Source: Suillus spraguei
Taxonomy: Eukaryota > Basidiomycota > Agaricomycetes > Boletales > Suillaceae
Direction of reading: 5' to 3'
NCBI GenBank assembly: GCA_016800925.1
Contig: JABCPU010000159.1
Coordinates: 1-64,000 of the forward strand
DNA length: 64,000 bases
Part shown: positions 1-11,435 of the stretch, one piece after another
Position numbering within the stretch: position 1 is the stretch's first letter
How the letters are laid out: each line of letters starts with the position of its first letter
Notes under the pieces: generated by a model
The model's input: only the letters and a program-made list of their open reading frames with translations
Told to the model about the DNA's origin: nothing
Databases searched by the model: none
Program-made: the position numbers and the translations under genes

Positions 1-200
1 CGTAACACCTTCCAAGATTTGGCATTCCTTTCGGTCATAAAGGATGTTATGAAGATAATCTTCTGCTTGTCGGTAGTGTACAGCTTTTCGTTGATATCGA
101 AGTGAAGATTACATGACTGGATAAATTTGTGAGAGTTGTCACGATCTCCATCGAAGGCTTTTGGCTGGCCGATCTTGTATTCAAATTCTTTGGTCGCCAT
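1..200 (-). pseudogene. gypsy gag N-terminal fragment (runs off left edge)
   Basis: The minus strand opens with ATG at 198-200 and reads as the first 66 residues of a retrotransposon gag protein. It closely matches the start of the better preserved gag at 21806-22642 on the same strand (shared EFEYKIGQP start and an SCNLHFDINEKLY stretch). It is cut by the window edge, so the rest cannot be judged. The adjoining LTR lies at the distance expected for a 5' leader of about 175 bases (201-375). Confidence 0.7.
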
Positions 201-375
201 TATTGGTGATTTGTCTGGTGTGTTGTACTTTCTCAGTGCCTACATGTGCTGTCTTGCTGTCCGTTAGGGCTTGTCTTGGTCTGCTCAGTGTATGCGTACG
301 CTAGTCTGCTGATCTAGGCAATCAGGGTTCGGGGTCGAAGACTGGATAGTCGACGATCAAAGGACTTTAATCTTT

Positions 376-848
376 TGTTACGAACTGAGGTGGCATCACC
401 AGCGACAGTGAAAAGACACAGTCGGTCTGCTGGGAGTTCTTACAATGTCCAGAAGAGGACAAGGTGAAAGTATGAGGAACGCGTTCCAAGTACAATCAAG
501 GGTTCGGCCTTAGAGACTAGTTTTAGAGGTTCTGTGAGAATAGAGGCTAAGGCTAAGGAGTGCTTAGACTTAGAGACGATTCAAGATGACTTAGGTTGGA
601 GACCTAAGCGAAGGAGATTCCAGGTAAAACCCAGTAAGATTAAAGTAGGGAATCTGCTATGAGTACACTGTGCTTAAATAGGTAGATATATGCGCACAGA
701 CCAGGTAACCGTGAGAGTATGGCTGCGTATCCTAATAAGGAAGGCATATGTTGTACAGATGCATTGAGCATATGAAGCAAGTCATGTGACGTGATATACA
801 AGTAAGAAGATAAAGGGAAAATGAATAGGGGCACGTACAACTGTAACA
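376..848 (-). repeat. gypsy LTR, copy 1 (minus orientation)
   Basis: A 473-bp block starts TGTTAC and ends GTAACA. It is a diverged copy of the LTRs at 22843-23316 and 25351-25825. Gag starts 175 bases away on the same strand, so this is the 5' LTR of the minus-strand copy. Positions 201-375 are the leader and hold no gene. Confidence 0.8.
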
Positions 849-1070
849 AAACACATGAAGAAGGGGGTGAAGGGACTGGAAGTGGATCCATATCTCTTTG
901 CGGAGAGGGAGGTCGAGCAACACCTGCTCAGTGTTCGGCCACAATGTGAATAGCTTCTTCAACATTGCTCTTAAAAGAACGGGGAAGCAACAGCATTGCA
1001 TAAGAACGAATGCGTTTTTGTAGATGTAAGATGCGCTGGCAATACGTGATTTCTGTGGTTTCATTGATGT
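849..1070 (-). pseudogene. fragment of the gypsy 3' ORF
   Basis: On the minus strand this matches the middle of the extra ORF at 23839-25115 (roughly 24100-24325), with several substitutions. It abuts the LTR directly at 848/849 and abuts plus-strand reverse transcriptase at about 1070. It is a rearrangement scrap, not a functional gene. Confidence 0.65.
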
Positions 1071-2827
1071 TGGTCATGGACGATATTCTCATTTTCTCAA
1101 CAACTATGACAGAACATCATGAACGAACAAGACGGGTTTTGACGAAGATACGAAAGGAACATCTATTCTTGAAACCAGAGAAATGCACCTTTGATGCAGA
1201 AGAAGTGGAATACCTCGGAATGATAATTCGCCCCGGACAAGTTGCTATGGATACCGCCAAGACCAAGGGAATCTCCGAATGGCCAGTTCTGAAATCTGTA
1301 AAAGATGTTCGGTCATTCCTCAGCTTTTTGCAACTTCTACCGCACGTTCATTTCCCACTATTCTGACATTGCCCGACCTCTTATTGATTTAACAAAGAAA
1401 GATAAGACCTTTGATTGGTCAACCGAATGCATGGACACCTTCGAAGAACTGAAACGACGCTTTACATCCCAACCGGTACTCCGTAATCCAGATCCTTCCC
1501 GACAATTTGCAATTGCCACGGATGCTTCGCTTGTAGCAACCGGCGGAGTTCTCTTGCAGACTGATGAAAATGGTGTTTATCATCCATGTGCATATCTCTC
1601 ACAGTCTTTGAACCCCGCAGAACGCAATTATCAGATCTTTGACCGGGAACTCCTTGCCGTAATCCGGGCATTAAACGAATGGCGCCACTATCTTGAAGGA
1701 AACCCACATCCCGTCCTGGTATTCACTGACCACAAGAACCTTCTGTACTTTAGAAGTGCACAGAAGCTTACCCGTCGCCAAGCACATTGGCAATTGATTT
1801 TATCTATCTATGACATTGAATTGCACCACGTTGCAGGTACCAAACTAGCAGTACCTGATGCACTATCCCGCCGGCCCGACTATAACTCCGGCAAAGACGA
1901 TAATGAGGACCAGACTCTCCTTCCTGATGCTCTATTCATTCGCCTTATTGACACCGACTTGAAGGATGTCCTGTCATCCTCTGACCCCCTCGACGACCCT
2001 GTCTTTAAAACAGCTTCTAACGCCCTTGATGGCGTGTGCCTTCCTCCCATGAAGTCAGCACTCTCTGACTGGAAAATAGAGGAGAATGTCCTCTATTTTA
2101 AGAATCGTGCCTACATTCCCCCGGCACATTGTCCCGCTATCCTGAAACAGTACCATGATCATCCTACTGCGGGACACCCTGGAAGATTCAACACTGAAGA
2201 ACTCGTCAAGCGTGAAGCCTGGTGGCCTGCTATGGGCTCCTATATTCGGAAATACGTTGAGGGTTGCGCCCTTTTTCAGCAAATGAAAGCGGATACACAT
2301 CCCATTCGCCCTCCGCTTACTCCGATTCCCTCCTCTGCGACCCGCCCCTTCTCTCAGGTCTCTGTTGATCTTATCACTGACCTCCCTGTCTCTGGAGGCT
2401 TTGATAGTGTCATGGTCGTGGTAGACCATGGCCTTATGAAGGGGGTAATTATTATTCCTTGCTTGAAAACTGTCACATCTGAAGGAATTGCTAAGCTATT
2501 CTTGAAACATGTTTACCATCGATTTGGACTCCATGACAAAGTTATCTCAGATCGATGCCTGCAGTTCCTATCACGCTTCTCTAAGGAGCTTGCCCAACTT
2601 CTCGACTACGTCATTGCTCCATCTACAGCTTACCACCCTCAGACCGATGGTCAAATGGAAAGGCTTAATCAGGAACTTGAAACATACCTTCGCATCTATT
2701 GCCGCAACAACCCTGAAGATTGGGTAGAACACCTACCAATCGCCGAATTTGTCCACAACCACTGAAAACATGATGCAAGGAATGCATCACCCTTCTATTT
2801 GATGATGGGATATGAACCCACATATTA
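1071..2827 (+). pseudogene. gypsy pol fragment: RT-RNase H-integrase
   Basis: The plus strand encodes the second half of a Ty3/gypsy pol. It begins at the RT active-site motif (MDDILIFS, with M where Y or V is usual) and continues through the RT thumb. RNase H follows (TDASLVATGGVLLQ, FTDHKNLLYF), then the PDALSRRPD linker, and an integrase with the zinc-finger pair HDHPTAGHPGR. The expected second finger cysteine is Phe (GCALFQQMK). Catalytic Asp, Asp and Glu lie in SVDLITDLP, ISDRCLQF and ERLNQELETYL. One extra base near 1325 shifts the frame, and TGA at 2763-2765 stops translation in the integrase core. Coding similarity continues to about 2825, where the KDZ terminal repeat begins. The first half of pol is missing. 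Confidence 0.9.
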
Positions 2828-3310
2828 CAGTGAACTATCTCCGTATTATACGAGTGAACGGACGTGCATAATATCCCGTATGATACGGGCCAGCGGACCA
2901 TGGGCCCATGGTAGAAATATCCTCGTTGATGACGGATGGGCCGGGAGGAATATTATTCCCGATGACAGTGGGTGGGCCCATGCAAGGAATATGTAGAGTA
3001 GATGAGTGGGCCGATGTACATGAATATCCGGTAGACGGATGGGCCGAGGTAGTTGGATATCATGTAGATGGGTGTATCAAGGTAGATGTGTATCAAATAG
3101 ACAGGTATGTGAAGGGTACTTGTTATCACATACACGGGTGGGCCCAGACACATATTAAATTAGACGGGTATTAGACGGGTGAGCCGAGAGTGTTATATAA
3201 ATATTTATTAGACGGGTGGGCCGAGGGTGTTGTACAGTATATTATATTAGACGGGTGGGCCGAGGGTGGTATAAAATATAGATGGGTGGGCCCATGTGTA
3301 TGATAATGGT
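2828..3310 (+). repeat. left terminal inverted array of the KDZ element
   Basis: About nine imperfect units of the form GACGGGTGGGCCGAGG, separated by 30-60 bp of AT-rich spacer often reading ATATAAATAT or similar. It is the inverted counterpart of 19750-20303. There is no coding sense in it. Confidence 0.75.
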
Positions 3311-3364
3311 AGACATGACGGAGCTGAGGGAGTTGCATATCATCTGAATCAGAGGAGGTAATAA

Positions 3365-3880
3365 ATCACAGTTACTGAGTTCCCAGAGCAGCAGGTGCTG
3401 TCTTGACATGGCCTTTTGTGATGCTTAGGTTGTCTTGTAGAATGTGGAAACTGGGGTGCGAGGCTTGTGTTGCCCTACAAGACACCCAGCTCCGACCCCC
3501 GAAAATCAGATGAAGCATACCAAGTTCCGAGTTCCGAGACCCGGGTCTCGACACATAATTCAGTCAATAAGAGACACCCAGTTCCAACCCCCAAAATTTG
3601 AGTGAAGCATACCAAGTTCCAGGAGCAGCAAGTGATGTCTTGAAATGGCCTTTATGGCGCTTAGGTTATCTTGTAGAATGTGGCAAGCGGGGTGCGAGGC
3701 TTGTGTTGCCCTACAAGACACCCAGTTCTGACCCCCGAAAATCAGATGAAGCATACCAAGCTCTGAGTTCCGAGACCCGGGTCTCGACACATAATTCAGT
3801 CAATACAAGACACCCAGTTCCGACCCCCGAAATTTGAGTGAAGCATACCAAGTTCCGGAGTTCCGAACCCGGGTCTGGAC
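3365..3880 (+). repeat. three direct repeats of about 200 bp
   Basis: The block containing GAGACCCGGGTCTCGACACA and GAAGCATACCAAGTTCC occurs three times (around 3520-3620, 3735-3850 and a partial at 3860). Its upstream half, with TGTTGCCCTACAAGACACCC, occurs twice (3467 and 3706). GAGACCCGGGTCTC is a perfect palindrome. It lies between the left terminal array and the TET/JBP gene. Short ORFs here are by-products of the repeat. Confidence 0.6.
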
Positions 3881-4070
3881 AAATGAATATCAGATATCCA
3901 GCACACTTCCAATCATCTGGTATTTCATTGAGCAATGGATGATAATACAGCTTTGAAAGCCAACATCATCCAAGGTTCCCTTATCTGATCCTCGCTATCT
4001 CCACCCCCTTTAACACCAAAGTCTGGACATCCAGCATTCAGCGTCTGATTTCCCAATATCAACTTGCAAC

Positions 4071-5376
4071 ATGAACACTTCTTCCATGTCCACTTGTGAC
4101 ATAAAAATCTGGCGCACTTGGGCCCTGGCCATCACTCATGAAGCAGGGGCATATACCGAACAAAAATTCAATGCAGAGAAGACTGGAGGAGAACCGGTTA
4201 TACCTTCTCCGAACCTGGACACTGATCTGGTGATGGCGTGCGATCGCTTGGCTGATGTACTCATAAAGGCATATAAAAATCCCAGTGGGTCTTCCTGCAG
4301 ATGTTGAAAATGTGTTTGATCATTCAAATTCCTTCATGACAGTTAAGATACAGATTGATATTGCAAGATATAGCAAATTGATATCCCCAAAGAACACTGG
4401 GCATAATGAGGAGAAAGAGGAGAAGTTGCTTGAGAGGTGTCCTCCTGGCCATGAGGGCACAAAGGTGGTGGACAAACCTGCCACAATTATCGATGTTTCC
4501 GGTACCATCATTGCATGGTACCTTCCGGACGCCCTGACCGAGACCACCCAGGTGCGTAATGTGTAGATTGTTACTCAATGGATATTGAATATCAAATGGT
4601 ACCTACAGAAGGAAATCAGGGCGGCCACCGATTTGCTGGGTCCAAGCCTCGAAAAAAGTGTAAAGGCTGATGGCAATTGGCGATATAATCAAGAATGGTT
4701 CAAACAGGGCTCGGAAAATGTTGGGTCAACTCCCAGATGCATCAATTTATCTCCGGCATGGTTTCAACAGGGCCACGAGGTAGGATGTGATGAGATGGTG
4801 ATTTCTGGAGTCAAACTCACCAATCCCATAGAATCTGTCAGATCCGGAGGTATCCGCATCATTGAAGGGACCCTCCTCTGAGAATATCCTGAAAGCTATT
4901 GCAAGGCCGGCAGCCATCGCATCGGCGGCACTCAGGGTCATGCATCCTCAGCAGTATTTTGCAGGGTTACAGCCTTGTCACACCTCGGAGATAAGGCAGT
5001 GAGCAAGGAACTGCCACAGATGCCAGAGACCCTGCAGTACTGGGCATCCGTGTTTAACAGCCTCTCCATCATTTCCAATCGGGAAACCCCCAATCATCGA
5101 GACCATTTATCGATTCCTAAATGCTTCGATATTCTCACCACCGTGGGGAACTATTCTAATGCTCGGATGAGTATGCCAAGCCTTCAGCTGGAATTCAGGT
5201 ATGATTCCGGCTGTATGATTGCATTTTCAGGAAGAATTGTGAGACATGGTGTTGATGGAGGGGAAGGGGATCGGATTGCTTGGGCATGGTATATGAGGGA
5301 TTCTGTGCACATTTATGCTGGGGTTCCCTCATGTGGATGGGCTATGGTCGAAGGCCACATACTAAGCACGGTGTGA
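4071..5376 (+). CDS. TET/JBP-family 2-oxoglutarate/Fe(II) dioxygenase (element-borne)
   Basis: Probable nucleic-acid base dioxygenase of the fungal TET/JBP group, which oxidises 5-methylcytosine. The C-terminal exon has the double-stranded beta-helix signature. The iron-binding HxD is in NHRDHL (about 5095-5103). VGNY and the hydrophobic strand LQLEFRYDSG follow, then the second iron His in GRIVRHGV, and the 2-oxoglutarate Arg in GDRIAWAWY. The N-terminal part carries the family-like IIAWYLPDAL and WFQQGHEVG motifs. Introns fit at 4552-4608 and 4787-4841; after the second, the frame reads SASLKGPSSEN. Two frame changes, near 4275 and 4972, have no obvious intron, so this copy is either inactivated or carries sequence errors. 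The 4071 start is the first ATG after a CT-rich leader; it is not certain. It sits between terminal array and CpG-rich repeats. Confidence 0.75.
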
Positions 5377-5399
5377 AAGATCAAAGAAGTTGAAAGAGT

Positions 5400-6780
5400 T
5401 GTGACCCATGTTAGTAGCAACACACGAATACCATGTACCAATTAGAGCATCAACAGTTCTGGAACTCAAGTCGGAAGTCGAGTTCCATGAATTGAGTCCC
5501 TAACTCTGTGTATCTCGGGACTCGGGACTCGATCCTCAAAATTAGGGACTCAATGATCGATAGTCCGAATTCAGGCTTCACACTCGGGACTCAGGAAAGT
5601 GTGAGGCAGCACAATGTGAGGCAACAGACTTTGATCCACACATTGTGACTGCCGAACACCAAACACCGGCAGCCGGCACTCGGGACTCAGGACTGACACC
5701 AATGTGAAAAATATGAATTCACATATAGTGAGTGCCAAATCCCAAACTCAGGCAGCCGGAACTCAGGACTCGGGACTCAGAACAATGTGAAAGATGTGAA
5801 TTCACATATCATAAATGACGAACTCCGAATCCCGGCAGCCGGCACTCGGGACTCAGAATAATGTGCAAGTCATTGATCCACACATGTTGAGGGCCGAACT
5901 CCGAACCCCGGCAGCCAGTGGTCGGGACTTGGGACTCAGAACAACGAGAAATATATTGATTCCTACATGTAAAGTGCTGAACGCCGAATGCTGAACCCTG
6001 TGAAAGATACTGATTCCCACATATCAAGTGGCAAACCCGGAGCCCCGGCAGCCGGAACTCGGGACTCGGGACACACAACATTGTCAATGATATTGATGCA
6101 CACATGGTAAGTGCCGAACGCCAACTGCCAAGCCCCGGCACCCGGAACTCGGCACTCGGCACTCAGAATCATCCACACATGTTGAGTGCCGAACCCCGAG
6201 CTCCGGCAGCCGGAACTCGGGACTCACAACATTGTGAAAGATACTGATTCCCATATGTAAAGTGCCGAACCCTGAACCCTGGCAGCCGGAACTCGGGACT
6301 CGGGACACACAACATTGTGAATGATATTGATGCACACATGTTAAGTGCTGAACGCCGACTGCCGAGCCCCGGCACCCAGAACTCGGCACTTGGCACTCAG
6401 AATAATGTGAAAGTTATTGATCCACATATGTTGACTGCCGAGCCCCGCACTGTCGCACAGATATCTATTTCGTCTCGAACCTTGATTGCTGAACCCCAAA
6501 CCATGAAATCCGGTAGTCCACAATTGTGGGGTTCAGGGTTCGGTACCTAAGATTCATGACTCGCCACTCAGAAATATGTGAGGCAATCTTGCCATTCGGA
6601 AGTCGAGTCCCATGAATTGAGTCCCAAACTCTAAGTACCATTGCACTCAGGCATTCGCCACTCAGCATTTGGGATTTAGGACTCTACATCCGGATCTTGA
6701 CATCCAGTCCTCAAAATCCGGAACAAAATATTCGGGAGTCAAGACAATCATTTGGACGGAATAAAATATTTTACATCATG
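5400..6780. repeat. CpG-rich degenerate tandem repeats, left block
   Basis: About ten irregular units, 100-130 bp each. A unit has an AT-rich part (AATGTGAAAGATATTGATCC-like) and a part rich in CGAACCCCGGCAGCCGGAA and CTCGGGACTCGGGAC. Several short ORFs cross it in both directions, with repeated peptides, but none has gene features. The same repeat family returns at 17150-19750 on the other side of the element. Confidence 0.75.
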
Positions 6781-6798
6781 TATGAAATGAAGACCATT

Positions 6799-7601
6799 CT
6801 AATCTAAACACAGTGAAGAGGACTCCACTCCTCTGCCTCTCTTCAATCTCTGTAGCATGTCAGTGTACATCTTCACCTCTGCCATCTTCTCATGGATACC
6901 CTCATCTTGCTCCTCCATCAATGCTACCAGGCGTGCTCGAATCATCTTAAGTCCCATCACTGATGGGCCTGATGAGTCATTTACCTCCTCAGGAAGAACC
7001 AAGCCATCATCCTCAACTCCATTTACCATCCAATGCTGGTAGTGAACGACACAGGACCTCATGATCTGACCCCATTGCCATGGTTCATTCGGAATTTCGG
7101 TGTGTCCCATCCACCATGGAGTATCATAGCTGGGAATAATCCAGGATGGATGTCCCGGAGCTGCGACATCATCAAACTGACACAGGTGGGATGAAAAGAT
7201 GTGGTCTGGAACAGTGTTCCAGGTGAGCATGGGATACAATGTCAGGACATGAGCGACAGGGCTTGGAACAACAGAAACGATGTTCCTTGCAGCTGAGTAC
7301 TGCAGGAGTGGCATAACAAATGTCTGTTGGAAATCTCAGCATTGCCCAAAAAAGTCAGCCGGTCATCCGGTCATCAGTCACATACATTGATTTCCCATTG
7401 CACCCCGGCTTTAAAGTACATGATCCGGGCAGAAGAGGGAGGGTTGTTAGCAGCCTCCATCTGATATTGAGAGATACATGCGCGGATGCACGATGCAGCC
7501 ATATTCAAAGTACAAGAAATATCTTGAAGGTTCAGCTCCATGGGTTGCCAGTGATGTCCAGTATTTGGAGTGCCAGATGTGGATGCAGGAGTTTCAGGCA
7601 T
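6799..7601 (-). CDS. hypothetical KDZ-element cargo protein, two exons
   Basis: I do not recognise this protein. Exon 1 runs 7601-7386 from an ATG; an intron fits at 7385-7324 (GTATGT...CAACAG, 62 bp); exon 2 runs 7323-6799. Joined, they keep one frame for 246 residues. The C-terminal third is acidic and ends in a predicted helix (LVALMEEQDEGIHEKMAEVK). Trp is frequent in the middle (PSWIIPSYDTPWWMGHTEI). No signal peptide or membrane segment is evident. It lies directly downstream of the transposase on the same strand, separated by about 170 bp, and so belongs to the element. Whether it acts in transposition is unknown. Confidence 0.5.
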
Positions 7602-7772
7602 GGCTAATGCAAGAGTGTGACGCTGGGAATGACACTGACAGATGGTAAAGAGCTGATGATATGAGTCACTGATGGATGGATTAGAAATTCAAACTCCGAC
7701 ATGGGCTGACCCGGACAATTCCCGGGACTCAATGTTTGGGTGTCAAATATGCGTTTCATCAGCAAAACAAAT

Positions 7773-10700
7773 TCATTCATGTGCACCATCGATCAACGAG
7801 GGCTGCAGGTCTTGAAATGCTGCCTGTGCATCCTGAGCTAGTAAGGAATACATTTGAGACTGCCTTCCGGCATAGCATGCATGACCCGGAAGTTGTTTCA
7901 ACAATGATTCCTGCATCCGGGCACCCCATGTGGTTGCCTTCCACAAGAAAAAGTTGCACGTCCAATCCATCTCTGATTGCACCAATGATATTTCTTCCAT
8001 CCATCGATCCCGTAGTGCCTTTGCCCGAAGCCAATGAACTCGGTAAACTTGGGATGGGTCCTGTCAGCTCACCACGGAATATATCAAGCATGCCCGAACT
8101 CACATTCCTCATTCCACGAATTTTCTGGACCCTCCATGTCGACTTCCACTGACCAGAACCAAGCGAGGGACTCATTTCGCTGACCTCGGGCATTTGGATC
8201 GCCGATGGCAGTGCTGATTTTGAGCTGCTCGCGAAGCAGGGGTTTGTATTTCTGAAGCTGGTCTGGCCCCGGCTCAAGTTGTATCATTTGCTTCCTGGTT
8301 TTTGTATATATACTGGCATGTAGGGATACTGCCTGCTGCACTGATGTCACCTGGGACCACGCTCGAGTTTTTAGGGCTTGAGATTTGGCTTGCCTAACTG
8401 TTGTTTGGAACAGGATAGCCTTGTTGCACAAGTGAATGCGGAGATTGTGCAGGGCATCATTGGCCTGCCCTTCACGAAGCGACATCTCCAACGGAATCAG
8501 ATCCTCTGCCATACAGCGTCTGCAATGTTCAACCCCGAGGTTTGATGGCAATGGAATTATGGTGAGCTCAGGGGAGTTTGTCCATGCATCAGATGTCTCG
8601 GTGAAATCCGCCGGGTCATCATCGATATTGTCAAGAATATCTATGTTCAAGTCGTCAGGATCGTCATCTGCATCAAATCCCTCTCCCAGATGCGTAAGAG
8701 CAGACCGAGTGAATTCATCTATCTGGCCTTGAATACGATCGCGTTGCCGGGCGATATCTAATCTCTGTGTCTCCGTCGATCGTCTTCCAATTCTGCGGAC
8801 CTCGATGAGCAATGCAATTTGAGCCTCTTCAATTGCCAACCCAATGGATATCCATGTTGCCACAGATCTGCGAGAGGGTGCTGCATGACGGGCATTACCC
8901 GCTTCTAGTAGTCTAAGCTCGATCTCCTTTTTGCTTGGTGCTAAGTGAAAAAATGAATGCGGAGCTCCACGGAGACAAAGAATGTTAACTTACCCTTCTT
9001 GATATTGATTTCATATAAATCCATCGCCGCAGGATCCCTGATTCTCTTGGACTGAGCGACCATCTCGCTGGCTAACCATTGTGTCTTTAAATTGCCGGGT
9101 GCAGCTTCATCAAGTCTGTCGAAAGCCTTGCCACTTTCGGCGATGCCATTCTTCGCCAGCTTGTATTTCCGGCAAAGAGTCCTTTTCATGCGGATCATCT
9201 TGCAGAAATTGGAATCGTTCATCTGATAATCAAGACATTCCTTTCGGTGCGGGGATGACATTCCCCGAGCGGCAGGGGAAATCAGGTTGAGACGCGCCCA
9301 TAGGGTCTCCATGATCTCTCCATCAATCCGGCCAATGCCTTCAATAAAATTCGAAGCATATCGGACATAGCAACTGTCCTGATGTCCATGCACATGCCAC
9401 AACCCGATTCCAGGAATGATGGTCAGTTCCGGTACCATGTCAAGGTATCGGCTTCGATCCACCCGAACACGAAAGTGCTTGTTGTATTGACAATTAATGT
9501 CATAGAAAGGTGACAGCCCTGGTAATGCCTTCCATGTTGTGCTGGCAGCCTCACAAATGGCGTAGTCCATGTTCATTTGTCTGCAAATGATGCATGGTCA
9601 ACTAGTGAATGTCGATTGGCATGTTTGGCTTGCCTTTCCCCTTTCTGAAAATCAACCATCGAGTGAGGGACAAAGCACCCATGCCGGGCGCAGGCAACTC
9701 CCCCGATTCCTGTGGACTCGAGCTTGTGCCGCGCCGCATTTGCTTGATTGACCGCCCGGTGATTGTTGCAGTCGATTTTTCCACCGTGTCAGCAGCCTCC
9801 GCAAGATGCATGTTATACCTGTCCTTTCCGACCATGAATCCAAGCCCATCTGAAAGCCAAACTTCATCGAGGGGATTAATGGGATGCAGGTGTTCAGCTT
9901 TGAAATTTCCGTCCATCACAAATGACCGGGTGTATTTCCAGCTTGGAGTTCTTATCATCGCCGAGTTCACTTCGGTATTGAACATGACTCACTCATCAAG
10001 TGATTCATCCCCTGACAAAGATACATTAATCCCAGGCTGAGGACATGCCGGGCAAAATAATGCAAGATCTCCTGCGTTCGGGATGTCAGAACGATGGCCA
10101 TAGCCATGCCATTTCATGGTCTTCAACTGCCTCCACTGTCGAGCGACTCTCATGAGCTCTCTGTATCGATCCTTGCCACGGCCTGTGTCAACATCATGTC
10201 CTTTAGATGAAGCACAAATAGCATTACCGGAACAAGGTGTGGAAACATGCTCGAGGTCATTCGCCGGAGCTTACTGTAATAGTTCATTGCGGAGGTGCCG
10301 CATTCAAGGTTGTCCAATAGAAAATACCAGCACTCCGAAGGTAAACACGGTCTTCGGCCTGTTAAACGATGCAGGGGAAAAATCCATGCCGAAACATTTG
10401 AATGTCCGGACTCATGGCATTTGGACAATCGCAGCAGCGAACCTCGAGGCGGTGAACTCCGGATTGTCAACGATGACCATGGTGTTTTCCTTCGGCTGGA
10501 ACTCAGGTCCCACACAGACGGAAGATCTTCGGGCTCAAGCTGGTCTTCAGGTTCATCTCCTTCGAACAAATCCCACCTATCTGTGAGCACCGGACATTGC
10601 TTGCCATCATGCCCGAGGTGTATGGTGAGTCCCACATGAGCGAGACAACTCCGCTCGGAAGAATTGACCATTCCATTGACTGATCCAGTGGAAAGGATTG

Positions 10701-11198
10701 CAACGATGTTGACTCCTGCAACAGCCCGTGCAATAGAGAGGCTCGCCAAGACAATCTTGACATTTGTAGACCCCATCCTGGTGGCAGATGATGCATCTCC
10801 TGTCTTCTGGTGGAGCTTCTCGATCCAGGAGGTGATGCAGATATGATCCTGCCTTGGCAGCCATTGCCTGGTAGTCATTTTGACTCTGCATTTTTTATAT
10901 TGAGCTATAGTTTTGAATGACACTCCAACATTTAACATGAACTTGCCATGGTTTTGGGAGTTGCAATGGCTCAAATGAGCCTTGGTCTTGCTCGTAGTAT
11001 TGTCAGGAAAGTCATCCCAAGGAGGTGGTGCCTGAACAGCTGAAGTGTTGGTGATTCTGGGGGAGAGTGAGGCATGGACCTGTAGGCTCGTCGTCTTGTG
11101 CTTGCAAGTGGGACCTTGACCCAAATCTTTCTACCCTTGCTGCCCCTTGCTTCTACCCTGTGGGATTTTTGCAATGGGGTGCATCTACCTATCTTCAT
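7773..11198 (-). CDS. KDZ transposase with CxC2 zinc domain
   Basis: Transposase of the Kyakuja-Dileera-Zisupton superfamily. The order is typical. An N-terminal CxC2 cysteine cluster comes first (CIICHQDGVYKCQDC, YCTGCCRSQH, then PFHWISQWNG, about 10810-10680). LGHDGKQCP and the KDZ signature LALFCPACPQPG follow. The RNase H-fold core has probable catalytic Asp in MDGNFKAEH and YDINCQYNKHF, with HVHGHQDSCYVRY and DGEIMETLWARLN. A helical C-terminal region ends in FLWKATTWGARMQ. Introns that restore frame: 9992-9951, 9633-9581 (GC-AG), 8993-8941, 8103-8048. Stop TGA at 7773-7775. One base seems missing near 9769, between EKST and NNHRAVN, and the N-terminal exons around 10.1-11.0 kb change frame more than once. 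The 11198 start is a guess. Confidence 0.85.
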
Positions 11199-11435
11199 CT
11201 TATTTTATAATGCTAATGTTTGCAGCAAAGCATCTGCTCAGGTGGAATGAATTTTTATTACATTGTGGTGTCATACAGTCCTGCCGACTCATTACAAATT
11301 TATGTCCATTTATGGCTTCGGGACCAATATAGCTCAATTAAGCTACTGTTAGGCTTTTGTCCAAAGATCAACTTCTGTCAATTCGTTCATTCTTCCACCT
11401 TGCTTATCCTCAGCCCATTCTGCAATTTGATTCAC

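Noticed and set aside
2820..2835. Target-site duplication at the KDZ ends
   Set aside because: Left flank (CATATTA) and right flank (AAGGGGC) do not match.
7736..10639. Several plus-strand ORFs of 60-156 codons
   Set aside because: Antisense to the KDZ transposase exons; no motifs.
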